From NCBI RefSeq assembly GCF_008802405.1, contig NZ_VZDO01000009.1:124001-188000 (forward strand): a stretch of 64,000 nt of DNA, written 5' to 3'. Shown in pieces: positions 25,359 to 34,034 of this stretch. The position numbers were made by a program, and so were the translations under genes. The notes under the pieces were generated by a model. The model was given only the letters and a program-made list of their open reading frames with translations, did no database searches and had not been told where the DNA came from. Origin of the DNA: Plantimonas leprariae. Lineage in GTDB: Bacteria; Pseudomonadota; Alphaproteobacteria; Rhizobiales; Rhizobiaceae. The first letter of the stretch is position 1, and the number at the start of each line of letters is the position of its first letter.

Positions 25359-27169
25359 GCCGCGTCTCCGGTGATGGCGGTGCCGGGTTTCTCCGCATAG
25401 CCGCGCGGCGTGTAGGTCCAGGTGCGGCCGTCGCCGGTGCGGAAGCTCCGCGTCTGCGACGAGCCGACGAGCACCACGGTCAGCATGTCGACCTCGTCGA
25501 CGTCAAGGGCTCCGAGGGCAACGGTGCGCACCCGCTCGCCAGCACGGCCGAGATTGGTGGCCAGAACGACGGGGGTATCCGCCGGCCGATACTTCAGGAA
25601 CTCGTCCTTCGCGAAGGCGAGTTGCGTGCGGCGGCGCTGCGAGACCGGGTTGTAGAAGGCCACCGCGAAATCGCCCTCCGCCGCCGCTCGGACGCGCCGC
25701 TGGATCATGTCCCACGGCGTCAGGAGGTCGGACAGCGAGATGGTGCAGAAGTCGTGGCCGAGCGGCGCGCCGCTTCGCGCCGCCGCCGCCTGCAGCGCCG
25801 AGATGCCGGGCGCGACGGCAACCGCCACCCGCCGCGCGGCGTCTTCAAGGTTGCCGCGCTCCAACAGCTCGAAGACGAGGCTCGCCATCGCGTAGATGCC
25901 GGCGTCGCCCGAGCAGACGAGCGCCACCGTCCGCCCCTCGCCGGCCCGTTCCAGCGCGAAGCGGACGCGGTCCTCCTCGGCACCCAGCGGAAAGTCGTGC
26001 CGCGCCTTGTCCGAAGCGAGGTCCCCGAGCAGGTCGAGATAGAGCGAGTAGCCGACAAGGTCGGTGGCGGCTTCGACCATGCGGGAAGCTTCCGGCGAGC
26101 GCCACCCGGCATCGCCCGGCCCGATGCCGACGACGAACAGCGTGCCCCGCGCCCGGCCGAGCGACGCGGCATCGATCGGCCGGGAGGCCCTGCCGAGCGC
26201 GGCGGTGGTCCGGGCGCCTTTCCGTTTCGGGACGAGCAGCGCGCCTTCGGAACCGCTCGCGGCGAGCGCCGCGCCTTCGGCGACGCCGTGGCAGCCGGTC
26301 TCGCGGAACACGACATCGGATGGGTTCGCGAGGCGCGGGGTTTCCCGTTCGAGAGTGGCGGCGTCGAAGAAGCGGGCCGGAACGCCAAAGTGCGCCGCCA
26401 CCGCCTGCACCGCCGGCTCGTCGGCCTTGAGATCCAGTGAGAACACGCCGGCGAGCGCCAGCGGCGAGACGCCGGCCTCGGCGAGCACCGCTTCGGCGAG
26501 CGCGACGGCTTCCTCCGGCGGCGCACCACGCTCCGCGCCGATGCCAAGGGCCAGGGTCACCGGACGGTAGAGGAGTTCGAGCGGCCCCGGCTCGCGCGCG
26601 TTTTCCGTGACGGAGAGCGTCACGCGTCCGTCGTCGCTGACGGGGATCGCGGCGGCTTCGAGCCAGGGCGCCTCGCCCTCGATCCAGGCATATTCGCCTG
26701 CGACGAGCTCTGCCATGACGGCCTTCGCGTCGCCCTCGTTCTCCAGCCGGTAGCCGGGCGGCGGCTCGTCCAGCGCGACGCCGAATCGCAGGTCGCCGGC
26801 CGTGGTGACGGCGGCGAACCCGGCCGTGACCGCAGCGACGCGGCGGGCGAGATCGTTCGCGCCATGATGGCCGCCGAGGAGCGGCACGGCGGCGGAACCG
26901 TCCTCAGCCACCGCGACCACCGGCGGCTCGGCGCGCTTGTCGGCGAGGAGCGGCGCGAGGATGCGGATCAGCGCGCCCGCCGCCATGAAGGCGACGACCG
27001 GCCGCCCCTGCGCGAACAGCGCCCGCAGATGCGTGGCCGCGCCGTCGAACGGCACGTCGGCAGCGGCGATGCGGGCGCGCGCGCCGTGCACGTCGCCGCC
27101 GATCCCGTCCGCGACGCGGCGGGCGAGCGGCAGGGCGGCCGGGGACAGGACGACGACGGCGGGTCTCAT
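25355..27169 (-). CDS. cobJ: Fused CbiG (cobalamin lactone hydrolase) and CobJ (precorrin-3B C17-methyltransferase)
   Basis: The 604-aa protein is a natural fusion. Residues 1 to about 120 are the CbiG N-terminal domain (VVAFMAAGALIRILAPLL, VPLLGGHHGANDLARRVA). A middle linker follows. Residues about 203-330 are the CbiG C-terminal/CobE domain (LALGIGAERGAPPEEAV, VFSLDLKADEPAVQAVA). Residues about 343-595 are CobJ (TLFVVGIGPGDAGWRSPEA, CSGDAGIYAMASLVFEL, DFAVAFYNPVSQRR, NLGRAGERVRTV). CbiG opens the delta-lactone of cobalt-precorrin-5A; CobJ contracts the ring. Aerobic bacteria often keep only the C-terminal CobE part, so a complete CbiG is notable. It overlaps both operon neighbours by 4 bp. 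Confidence 0.92.
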   Translation of the reverse strand: MRPAVVVLSPAALPLARRVADGIGGDVHGARARIAAADVPFDGAATHLRALFAQGRPVVAFMAAGALIRILAPLLADKRAEPPVVAVAEDGSAAVPLLGGHHGANDLARRVAAVTAGFAAVTTAGDLRFGVALDEPPPGYRLENEGDAKAVMAELVAGEYAWIEGEAPWLEAAAIPVSDDGRVTLSVTENAREPGPLELLYRPVTLALGIGAERGAPPEEAVALAEAVLAEAGVSPLALAGVFSLDLKADEPAVQAVAAHFGVPARFFDAATLERETPRLANPSDVVFRETGCHGVAEGAALAASGSEGALLVPKRKGARTTAALGRASRPIDAASLGRARGTLFVVGIGPGDAGWRSPEASRMVEAATDLVGYSLYLDLLGDLASDKARHDFPLGAEEDRVRFALERAGEGRTVALVCSGDAGIYAMASLVFELLERGNLEDAARRVAVAVAPGISALQAAAARSGAPLGHDFCTISLSDLLTPWDMIQRRVRAAAEGDFAVAFYNPVSQRRRTQLAFAKDEFLKYRPADTPVVLATNLGRAGERVRTVALGALDVDEVDMLTVVLVGSSQTRSFRTGDGRTWTYTPRGYAEKPGTAITGDAA

Positions 27170-27897
27170 GCGAAAGCGGCCTTGCGCCGGGGCACCTGCA
27201 TCGCCGGCTCCGCCCCGCGATAGCCGAGGATCATCGCGAAATAGGGCGCGTCGTTGCCGGTCTCGGCCAAGGGCAGAATGCGCTCCTCGGGCAGCGACGC
27301 GCGCTCGACATAGATGCAGGCGTCGATGAGCCGGAGTTCGGCGAGGAGCGCCTTCACGCGGGCGAAATGCCGGCCGAGCTTCATGATCGCGAAGCTCGTC
27401 GCCCCTTCGATCCGGGCCGCGATGGTTGCATCGGGCAGCGGCGCTGGGATCACCACGACCGTGTCGTTTCGCGCGGCGAGCGGCCGGCGGGCGGCGGCGG
27501 CTGTGGCGGCGAGCGAGGAGACGCCCGGCACGATCTCCACTGCGAAATCGGCGGCGAGACGCTCGAAAAGATACATGAACGAGCCGTAGAAGAACGGGTC
27601 GCCCTCGCAAAGCGCCGCGACGTCGCGCCCTGCGCCGAGATGCGCGGCGATCTCGAAAGCCGCGCGATCGTAGGCCGCCCGCGCCGGCTCGCGCGCATCC
27701 GCCATGCAGAGGCCGATCGCGATCTCGCTCTGCCCGCCCGGCAGATGCGGCGCGGCGATGGCGCGGGCGAAGCTCGGCGTCCCCTCCGCCAGCGGATAGG
27801 CGATCACCGGCGCTTGCCGAAGGATGCGCGCCGCCTTCAGCGTCACGAGTTCCGGGTCGCCGGGGCCGAGGCCGAGGCCGTAGAGCGTGCCCGACAC
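27166..27897 (-). CDS. cobI: Precorrin-2 C20-methyltransferase
   Basis: The 243-aa tetrapyrrole methylase starts SGTLYGLGLGPGDPELVTLKA and contains CEGDPFFYGSFMYLFERL, EIVPGVSSLAATAAAA and SFAIMKLGRHFARVKALL, matching CobI/CbiL. It methylates C20 using SAM. I place the start at the GTG 27897, two bases after the cobL stop, with a GGAGG lying in the end of cobL. The stop overlaps the next start by 4 bp, so translation is coupled on both sides. Confidence 0.93.
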   Translation of the reverse strand: MSGTLYGLGLGPGDPELVTLKAARILRQAPVIAYPLAEGTPSFARAIAAPHLPGGQSEIAIGLCMADAREPARAAYDRAAFEIAAHLGAGRDVAALCEGDPFFYGSFMYLFERLAADFAVEIVPGVSSLAATAAAARRPLAARNDTVVVIPAPLPDATIAARIEGATSFAIMKLGRHFARVKALLAELRLIDACIYVERASLPEERILPLAETGNDAPYFAMILGYRGAEPAMQVPRRKAAFA

Positions 27898-27899
27898 GG

Positions 27900-29117
27900 T
27901 CAGCCCTCCGATGGCTTGGTCGCGGCCCAGTGCAGCACCGGCATCGACGGCTTCCAGCCGTGGAACGGGCCGACCGGCGCGGCGTGCTCGACATGGAGGC
28001 GGGTCAGCTCGCCGCCGAGTCGGGCGTAAGCGTCGAGCAGGATCGCCTCCGATTCCAGCGTCACCGCATGCGCCACCAGACGTCCGCCGGGCAGGAGCGC
28101 GGTCCAGCACGGGTCGAGCACGCCGTCCGACAGGCCACCGCCGACGAAGACGGCGTCGGGCCGAAGCAGGCCCGCCAGCGCGTCCGGCGCGCGGCCCTCG
28201 ACGATCTCGATCGAGGCGGCAGCGCCGAGCGCGTCGGCGTTCTCCGCGATCATCCGCAGCCGGTCCTCGCGCGATTCGATCGCGATCGCGACGGTGTCCT
28301 TCGCGGCGCGAGCCCATTCCACCGCCACCGAGCCGCAGCCGGAACCGACGTCCCAGAGCAGCGCGCCCGGCATCGGCTGCAGCGCGGCGAGCGCCAGTGC
28401 GCGGCCGACGCGCTTCGTCAGCTTGCCGTCGTGGACGAAGGCGTCGTCCGGCAGGCCCGGAACGAAGGGGCGCGGGATCGCGCCGCGCCCGGCGACGCAT
28501 TCCACCGCCACGGTGACGAGGTCGGCCGAGCGGTCGAGGTCGAAGCCGGAAGCGGTGGTTTCGATGACGCGCTCCTCCGCGCCGCCGAGATGTTCGAGGA
28601 CGACGAGCCGGCTCGGGCCGTAGCCGCGCCCGGTCAGCCGCCGGGCGATCTCGCGGGGGGAATCGCCGTCGCGGGCGTAGACGAGGAGGCGCGCGCCGGG
28701 CACCAGCCTGAGGTCGATCCCCTCGATCGGCCGGCCGTGGACGGACAGCGTCTCGCAGGTTTCCAGCGGCCAGCCGAGCCGGGCGGCCGCGAGCGAGAAG
28801 CTGGATACGCCCGGCAGCACCCGCATCTCGGCCGGGTCGATGCTGCGGAACAAGGTGCCGGCGAGGCCGAACCAGGTCGGATCGCCGGAGGCGAGCGCCG
28901 CGACGCGCCGGCCGCGGCGGGCAGCGAGGTCGTTGATCGCTTCCGAGAACGGCGAGCGCCAGGGCACGAGCTCGCGCGCGCCGGCGTCCAGCATCGCGAG
29001 GTGGCGCGCGCCGCCGAACACGCATTCCGCCATGTCGAGCGCGCGGCGCTGCTCCGGGCTCAGCGTGCCGAGCCCGCCGTCGCCGATGCCGATCACAGTG
29101 AGCCAGGGCTGGGGCAT
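27900..29117 (-). CDS. cobL: Precorrin-6Y C5,15-methyltransferase (decarboxylating)
   Basis: The 405-aa bifunctional enzyme has a CbiE-like N-terminal methylase (LTVIGIGDGGLGTLSPEQRRAL, LASGDPTWFGLAGTLFR, VLPGVSSFSLAAARLGW). Its CbiT-like C-terminal Rossmann methylase has GALLWDVGSGCGSVAVEWAR, IAIESREDRLRMIAENA and DAVFVGGGLSDG. Together they methylate C5 and C15 and decarboxylate the acetate at C12. The fusion of E and T is usual in CobL. The ATG shares one base with the cobH stop (TGATG). Confidence 0.94.
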   Translation of the reverse strand: MPQPWLTVIGIGDGGLGTLSPEQRRALDMAECVFGGARHLAMLDAGARELVPWRSPFSEAINDLAARRGRRVAALASGDPTWFGLAGTLFRSIDPAEMRVLPGVSSFSLAAARLGWPLETCETLSVHGRPIEGIDLRLVPGARLLVYARDGDSPREIARRLTGRGYGPSRLVVLEHLGGAEERVIETTASGFDLDRSADLVTVAVECVAGRGAIPRPFVPGLPDDAFVHDGKLTKRVGRALALAALQPMPGALLWDVGSGCGSVAVEWARAAKDTVAIAIESREDRLRMIAENADALGAAASIEIVEGRAPDALAGLLRPDAVFVGGGLSDGVLDPCWTALLPGGRLVAHAVTLESEAILLDAYARLGGELTRLHVEHAAPVGPFHGWKPSMPVLHWAATKPSEG

Positions 29118-29758
29118 CAGGTGCAACCGGCGCCAAGCGCGTTCACCGCCGCGGCCGCCATCGCCGAGCCGCCGCGCCGGCCGCGGAGTGCCGCGAAGGC
29201 GACGCCCCGGCTGTTTCGCGCGAGTTCCGCCTTCGATTCCGCCGCGCCGACGAAGCCGACCGGAAAGCCGAGGATCAGCGCCGGCTTCGGCCAGCCGGCG
29301 TCGAGCTTCTCGAGCAGCGCGAAGAGCGCCGTCGGCGCGTTGCCGATCGCGACCACCGCGCCGGCGAGGTCGCCCTGCCAGAGCTCCACCTGCGCGGCGG
29401 AGCGCGTGGTGCCGAGGTCCGCCGCCAGCGCCGGCACGGTGGGATCGTTCAGCCGGCAGACGACCGGGTTCCCGGCTGGCAGGAAGCGACGGATCAGCCC
29501 ATGCGCCACCATCTCCGCGTCGCAGATGACCGGCGCGCCGGAGCGGAGTGCCCGGATGCCGGCGGTGACCGCATCGGCCGAGAGCACGAGATCGGCGGCC
29601 GCATCCGGCATGCCGCAGGCATGGACGACGCGGATCGCCAGCGGATGGGCGTCGGCGGGGAGGTGCGACAGGTCGGCCTCGGCCCGGATCGCGGCGAAGC
29701 TGGCGCGATAGATCGCGTTCGGGTCGCGCAGGTAGTCGAGCGCCGCCGCCGCCGTCAT
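29117..29758 (-). CDS. cobH: Precorrin-8X methylmutase
   Basis: The 213-aa enzyme moves the methyl group from C11 to C12 to give hydrogenobyrinate or cobyrinate. Family motifs are IYRASFAAIRAEADLSHLP, IRVVHACGMPDAAADLVLS (with the catalytic His), APVICDAEMVAHGLIRRFL, AIGNAPTALFALLE and PVGFVGAAESKAELAR. Length is normal. It lies between cbiX and cobL with 4-bp and 1-bp overlaps. Notably the precorrin-3B synthase gene cobG, often next to cobH, is absent. Confidence 0.95.
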   Translation of the reverse strand: MTAAAALDYLRDPNAIYRASFAAIRAEADLSHLPADAHPLAIRVVHACGMPDAAADLVLSADAVTAGIRALRSGAPVICDAEMVAHGLIRRFLPAGNPVVCRLNDPTVPALAADLGTTRSAAQVELWQGDLAGAVVAIGNAPTALFALLEKLDAGWPKPALILGFPVGFVGAAESKAELARNSRGVAFAALRGRRGGSAMAAAAVNALGAGCT

Positions 29759-30840
29759 CGCCGGTTCGCGGCCTGCATCGAGCGCGGCCCCAGCGGATGA
29801 TCGGCATGCGGATAGGGATGATGATGCCCGTGCGAATGGCCGTGTTCGTGGTCGTGGTGATCGTGGCCGTGATGGTGATGCGCGTCGCCGTCGCCGTGGT
29901 GGTGGTGGTGGTGGTGGTGATGGCCATGATCGTCATGGTCGTGGTGGTGATGATCGTGCGCCGCCGCCGCGCCGTTGATGCCTTCCACGTGGTGGTGGTG
30001 GCTTTCCTGCGGCAGGCCGACCTCCGCCTCGAAGCCGAGCACCTGCTCGCGGTACTTGCACATCGAGCAGTTCATCGAGTTGTCGCCGTCGAGGATGTCG
30101 TTCAGCCGGTCGACGAAGGTTTCCACCACGAGGTCGTGGCTGCCCAGATAGCCGGCCTTCAGGAAGCGGATCTCCGGATGGCGCGCGGCGACGAGGTCGG
30201 CGTGCTCGTAGATGCGCCGTACCAGGATGCCGGTGAACAGGAAGTAAGGGAACACCACGATCCGCCGGTAGCCGAGCCGGGACGCGTGCTCCAAGGCCGG
30301 CTCGACCAGCGGGAAGGTGACGCCCGAATAGGCCGTCTCGCCCCAACCGAAGCCGAGCCCTTCCCAGAGGAGCCGCATGACCTTGGCGACGTTGCCGTTC
30401 GCGTCGGGGTCGGAGGCGCCGCGCCCCACCACCATCAGCATGGAATCATGCAGCGATTCGCCGGGCCGCCAGCCGTCGGCGACGAGCGCCTCGCGGATGC
30501 GATCTCCCGCGGCGCGGATCATCTTCGGATCGATGCCGAGCTCGCGCCCGTAGGTGACGGCGAGGCCGTTCGCCGTCGCATAGGTGTTGAGCACCGATGG
30601 GATGTCGTTCTTGGCGTGGCCGGCGGCGAACAGCATGCCGGGCAGCGCCAGCACCTCGGTCGCGCCCTTCGCGCGCAGCTTGTCCAGCCCTTCGCGGATG
30701 ATCGGCCGGGCGAATTCGAGGTAGCCGTATTCGAGCGGCCATTCCGGCAGGCGGCGTGCGAGCTTCTCGGCGAGGCCGGCGAACTCCACCATCGCGGCAC
30801 CGTCGCGGCTGCCGTGGCCGCAGAGCATCAGGGCTCGCAT
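29755..30840 (-). CDS. cbiX: Sirohydrochlorin cobaltochelatase with Cys motif and long His-rich tail
   Basis: The 361-aa product starts MRALMLCGHGSRDGAAMVEF, the CbiX N-terminal motif, and has a second half-repeat with LVVETFVDRLNDIL. CbiX inserts cobalt into sirohydrochlorin, the first committed step of the cobalt-early route; ferrochelatase activity is the alternative. After the catalytic region comes MNCSMCKY, the M-x-C-x-x-C motif linked to an iron-sulfur centre in some CbiX proteins. A tail of about 70 residues follows with roughly 36 His interspersed with Asp and Gly, including a run of nine His. The tail probably stores or delivers metal. This is the first gene of a six-gene operon. 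Confidence 0.92.
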   Translation of the reverse strand: MRALMLCGHGSRDGAAMVEFAGLAEKLARRLPEWPLEYGYLEFARPIIREGLDKLRAKGATEVLALPGMLFAAGHAKNDIPSVLNTYATANGLAVTYGRELGIDPKMIRAAGDRIREALVADGWRPGESLHDSMLMVVGRGASDPDANGNVAKVMRLLWEGLGFGWGETAYSGVTFPLVEPALEHASRLGYRRIVVFPYFLFTGILVRRIYEHADLVAARHPEIRFLKAGYLGSHDLVVETFVDRLNDILDGDNSMNCSMCKYREQVLGFEAEVGLPQESHHHHVEGINGAAAAHDHHHHDHDDHGHHHHHHHHHGDGDAHHHHGHDHHDHEHGHSHGHHHPYPHADHPLGPRSMQAANRR

Positions 30841-30869
30841 GCATGTCCTCCGTTGTCGCATCGCCGGAG

Positions 30870-30992
30870 GAAGCGCCGGTTCTCGGGGAGCCGGGTCGCC
30901 GTTCCGACAGTCCGCGCGGCTCGCCCCCGGTTTGGGTCGGCGTCCTTCCGTGCGGTCGCATCCGGCCCGGACCGATCGCCGGGCACCGTCAG
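30870..30992 (-). promoter_or_regulatory. Candidate divergent cobalamin riboswitch upstream of cbiX
   Basis: Read on the minus strand, the leader of the cbiX operon starts GGTGCCCGG and contains GCCGACCCAAACCGGGGG. The latter closely resembles GGCCGATCCAAACCGGAGG in the clear riboswitch at 34951-35160. GCGCGGACTGT and a degenerate B12-box-like CCCCGAGAACCGGC follow. Order and spacing fit a cobalamin element, but the GCCCCCGC core and canonical B12 box are altered. It ends about 30 nt before the start codon. A covariance-model search would decide. Confidence 0.42.
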
Positions 30993-31100
30993 TGAAGCGC
31001 GACCTAAACAGGACTGCGCCGCCGGCGTCAAATCCCTCGCCGCATGGCTTCCGCCGGGCCGCCCGCACCGCTATGCCGTGCCGCATGCTCCGGTTCGACC

Positions 31101-31844
31101 ATGCCGCCTGAAACCTTCCTCCTTCTCGTCGCGGCGGCGTTTCTCGCCGGTTTCGTCGACGCCATCGCCGGCGGCGGCGGGCTCGTCACGATCCCCGCCC
31201 TCCTCCTCGCCGGCATCGACCCCGTGTCCGCGCTCGGCACCAACAAGCTGCAGGGGCTGTTCGGCGCGGGCTCGGCCTCGCTCGCCTATGCCTCCAAGGG
31301 GCACGTGCAGATGGGCAAGCTGCTGCCGACCGCCGCCCTGTCCTTCGCGGGCTCCGCCGTCGGGGCGAGCGCCGCGCTGCTCCTGCCGACGGCGACGTTC
31401 GAACGGGCGCTGCCCTATCTCCTGATCGCGATCGCCCTCTATTTCGCGCTCCGGCCGGGCCTGTCGGACGCCGACGCCGAGCGGCGCGGCTCACGGAGGC
31501 TCTTCGCGCTTGGGATCGTGCCGGTGATCGGCGCCTATGACGGCCTGTTCGGCCCCGGCACCGGCTCGTTCTTCATGCTGGCCTTCGTGACGCTCGCGGG
31601 CTTCGGCATCCTGAAGGCGACGGCGCATACGAAGCTCCTGAACTTCGCTTCGAACCTCGGGGCCTTCACCGTCTTCGCCCTGTCCGGCTCGATCCTCTGG
31701 ACGCTGGGGCTCTGCATGGGCGTCGCGCAGTTCGCGGGCGCCAAGCTCGGCGCGACCTTCGCCATGCGCTTCGGCGCGAAGCTGATCCGGCCGCTCCTCG
31801 TCTGCACGTGCCTGGCGCTGGCGGCGAAGCTGCTCCTCGGATGA
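31101..31844 (+). CDS. TSUP (TauE/SafE) family permease
   Basis: The 247-aa protein has about eight helices. It begins with a hydrophobic stretch and [21 protein letters not shown], then [20 protein letters not shown], and its second half repeats the pattern with [19 protein letters not shown] and [20 protein letters not shown]. These glycine-rich paired motifs define TSUP transporters, which move sulfite, sulfoacetate or other small anions. The stop overlaps the cobQ start by 4 bp, so it is co-expressed with a cobalamin gene. A link to cobalt or precursor transport is possible but unproved. Confidence 0.85.
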   Translation: MPPETFLLLVAAAFLAGFVDAIAGGGGLVTIPALLLAGIDPVSALGTNKLQGLFGAGSASLAYASKGHVQMGKLLPTAALSFAGSAVGASAALLLPTATFERALPYLLIAIALYFALRPGLSDADAERRGSRRLFALGIVPVIGAYDGLFGPGTGSFFMLAFVTLAGFGILKATAHTKLLNFASNLGAFTVFALSGSILWTLGLCMGVAQFAGAKLGATFAMRFGAKLIRPLLVCTCLALAAKLLLG

Positions 31845-33343
31845 GCCTTCCCGCCGTCCCAGCCGTGATGCTGCAGGGCACGGGATCGGACGTCGGCAAG
31901 ACGGTGCTCGCGGCCGGCCTCTGCCGCCTCTTCGCGAACCGCGGCCTCCGCGTTCGGCCGTTCAAGCCGCAGAACATGTCGAACAACGCCGCCGTCGCGC
32001 GCATTCCCGGCACGGCCGAATGGGGCGAGATCGGACGCGGGCAATGGCTGCAGGCGCTCGCCTGCCGCGCGGAGCCGAGCGTCCACATGAACCCGGTGCT
32101 GCTGAAGCCGCAGTCGGAAACGGGCTCGCAAGTTCTGGTGCAGGGCCGCGTCGCGGGAACGGCACAGGGGCGCGACTACCAGCGGCTGAAGGCCTCGTTC
32201 CTGCAGCGCGTGCTCGAAAGCTTCGGCGAGGTTTCGCGCGATGCGGACCTCGTGATCGCGGAAGGGGCGGGTTCGCCGGCCGAGGTCAACCTCCGCGCCA
32301 ACGACATCGCCAACATGGGCTTCGCCCGCGCGGCCGAGGTGCCGGCGATCCTCGTCGGCGACATCGACCGCGGCGGCGTCATCGCCTCGCTGGTCGGGAC
32401 GCACGCCGTGCTGGACGAGGCCGACCGCGCGATGATCCGCGGCTTCCTCGTCAACAAGTTCCGCGGCGATCCGGCGCTGTTCGACGACGGACTCGCCACC
32501 GTCACGCGCTTCACCGGCTGGCCGTCGCTCGGCGTCGTCCCGCACCTTGCGGCAGCGAGCCGGCTGCCGGCGGAGGACTCCGTGGCGCTCGAGCGGCTGT
32601 CGCGCGGCCCCGCCGGCGGCCTCGTCGTCGCTGTGCCGGTGCTCGGGCGCATCGCGAACTTCGACGATCTCGACCCGCTCCGCGCCGAGCCGGGCGTTTC
32701 GGTGGTCTTCGTCCAGCCCGGGACACGCTTTCCCGCCGAGGCGCGGCTCGCGGTGATCCCGGGCTCGAAGGCGACCGTCGCCGACCTCGAAGCCTTTCGC
32801 CGGAACGGCTGGACCCAAGACCTCGCCGAGCACCTCGCACGCGGCGGCCACGTCGTCGGGCTGTGCGGCGGCTTCCAGATGCTGGGGCGGCGCGTCGCCG
32901 ATCCGCAAGGGATCGAGGGGCCCCCGCGCGCCGTGGAAGGTCTCGGCCTCCTCGACGTCGAGACGGTGATGGAGCCGGAGAAGGTGGTGCGCGAAACCCG
33001 CGCGGTCTCGGCGGACGGCGGCGTGCCGCTCGCGGGCTACGAGATCCATCTCGGGCGCACCGAAGGGCCGGACCGACAACGTCCGGTGGCGCTGGTCGAC
33101 GGGCGACCCGAGGGCGCGACGAGCGCCGATGGTCGCGTCTTCGGCACCTATCTCCACGGCATCTTCGCCAACGACGCGTGGCGGCGCGCGCTGCTCGTCC
33201 GCCTCGGCCTCGACAGCGTCGCGCGCGACCATCTAGCCGGCGTTGACGCGGCGCTGGACGAGATCGCCGCGGCGCTGGAACGCGCGCTCGATGTCGGCGC
33301 CATCCTGCGCATCGCCGAGAGCCGCCGCGTCAAGATGGCGTGA
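31841..33343 (+). CDS. cobQ: Cobyric acid synthase (glutamine-hydrolysing)
   Basis: The 500-aa enzyme amidates the b, d, e and g side chains of adenosylcobyrinate a,c-diamide. The N-terminal part has [19 protein letters not shown] (P-loop-like), [14 protein letters not shown] and [21 protein letters not shown]. The C-terminal glutaminase has [14 protein letters not shown] with the nucleophilic Cys and [16 protein letters not shown] with the catalytic His. The ATG at 31841 sits inside the permease stop. It ends 79 bp before a cytochrome b gene. Confidence 0.94.
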   Translation: MSLPAVPAVMLQGTGSDVGKTVLAAGLCRLFANRGLRVRPFKPQNMSNNAAVARIPGTAEWGEIGRGQWLQALACRAEPSVHMNPVLLKPQSETGSQVLVQGRVAGTAQGRDYQRLKASFLQRVLESFGEVSRDADLVIAEGAGSPAEVNLRANDIANMGFARAAEVPAILVGDIDRGGVIASLVGTHAVLDEADRAMIRGFLVNKFRGDPALFDDGLATVTRFTGWPSLGVVPHLAAASRLPAEDSVALERLSRGPAGGLVVAVPVLGRIANFDDLDPLRAEPGVSVVFVQPGTRFPAEARLAVIPGSKATVADLEAFRRNGWTQDLAEHLARGGHVVGLCGGFQMLGRRVADPQGIEGPPRAVEGLGLLDVETVMEPEKVVRETRAVSADGGVPLAGYEIHLGRTEGPDRQRPVALVDGRPEGATSADGRVFGTYLHGIFANDAWRRALLVRLGLDSVARDHLAGVDAALDEIAAALERALDVGAILRIAESRRVKMA

Positions 33344-33422
33344 ACGCCGGCGTGCGACCCCTGCCCTTTTGACCGCCCGAGTTTAGAACCGCTCGAAGGG
33401 AAGCAGAGGAACAGGCAGCCGC

Positions 33423-34034
33423 ATGAGCGCGACCGCAGTCGACGGACGACAGATGTCGGACACCCACGAAGGCTTCGGCATCGTCAGCCGGACGTTCCAC
33501 TGGGGCATGGCGCTGCTGTTCGTCTGGCAGTTCACCAGCGCGATTCTCCACGTCTTCGCGGAGGACACGCCGGTCGCGGCGTTCTTCTGGGGAACGCACT
33601 ATTCGGTCGGCTTCACGCTGTTCGTGCTCGTGCTCCTGCGCGGGCTCTGGGGTCTCGCCAACGTCAACAACCGCCCGCCGCATGCCGGCGCGCGGTTCGA
33701 ACGGCTGGCGGCGACCGCGGGCCAGGTCGTGCTCTACGCCCTGATGGTGGTGATCCCGGCGCTGATGATCTACCGCGCGGTCGCCTCCGGCCGGGGTTTT
33801 CGCGTCTACGGGCTGCAGCTCGTGCCCCCGAGCGAGACGCCGGCGCCGGGCTCGGAGTTCGCCGTCTACAGCAACGCCCACGTGCTCCTCGCCTGGACGT
33901 TCCTGGCCTTCATCGCGATCCACGCCGCGCTCGCGCTCTACCACGCCTTCGGGCGGCGCGACGCGACGCTGGACCGGATGACGAAGGGCTACAGCGAGCG
34001 GCCGCTCAACCCCGCGGACGCTCCCAGGTACTGA
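33423..34034 (+). CDS. Cytochrome b561-type membrane protein
   Basis: The 203-aa protein has four helices, each contributing a candidate haem His: IVSRTFHWGMALLF, FFWGTHYSVGFTLFVLVLLRG, YSNAHVLLAWTF and FIAIHAALALYHAFG. This is the pattern of bacterial CybB-type cytochrome b561, which passes electrons from quinol at the inner membrane. Two starts are possible (33423 or the ATG 30 nt later); the first follows a purine-rich stretch. Its 3' end overlaps the convergent dehydrogenase gene by 29 bp. The electron partner is unknown. Confidence 0.87.
   Translation: MSATAVDGRQMSDTHEGFGIVSRTFHWGMALLFVWQFTSAILHVFAEDTPVAAFFWGTHYSVGFTLFVLVLLRGLWGLANVNNRPPHAGARFERLAATAGQVVLYALMVVIPALMIYRAVASGRGFRVYGLQLVPPSETPAPGSEFAVYSNAHVLLAWTFLAFIAIHAALALYHAFGRRDATLDRMTKGYSERPLNPADAPRY

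Noticed and set aside
29800-29990. Short tandem repeats that could suggest a CRISPR or a minisatellite
   Set aside because: They are His/Asp codon repeats inside cbiX; unit length and spacing do not fit direct repeats with spacers.
29797-31425. Plus-strand frame starting with a Val/Met-rich hydrophobic run
   Set aside because: The Val repeats are the reverse complement of the His codons of the cbiX tail, not a real membrane segment.
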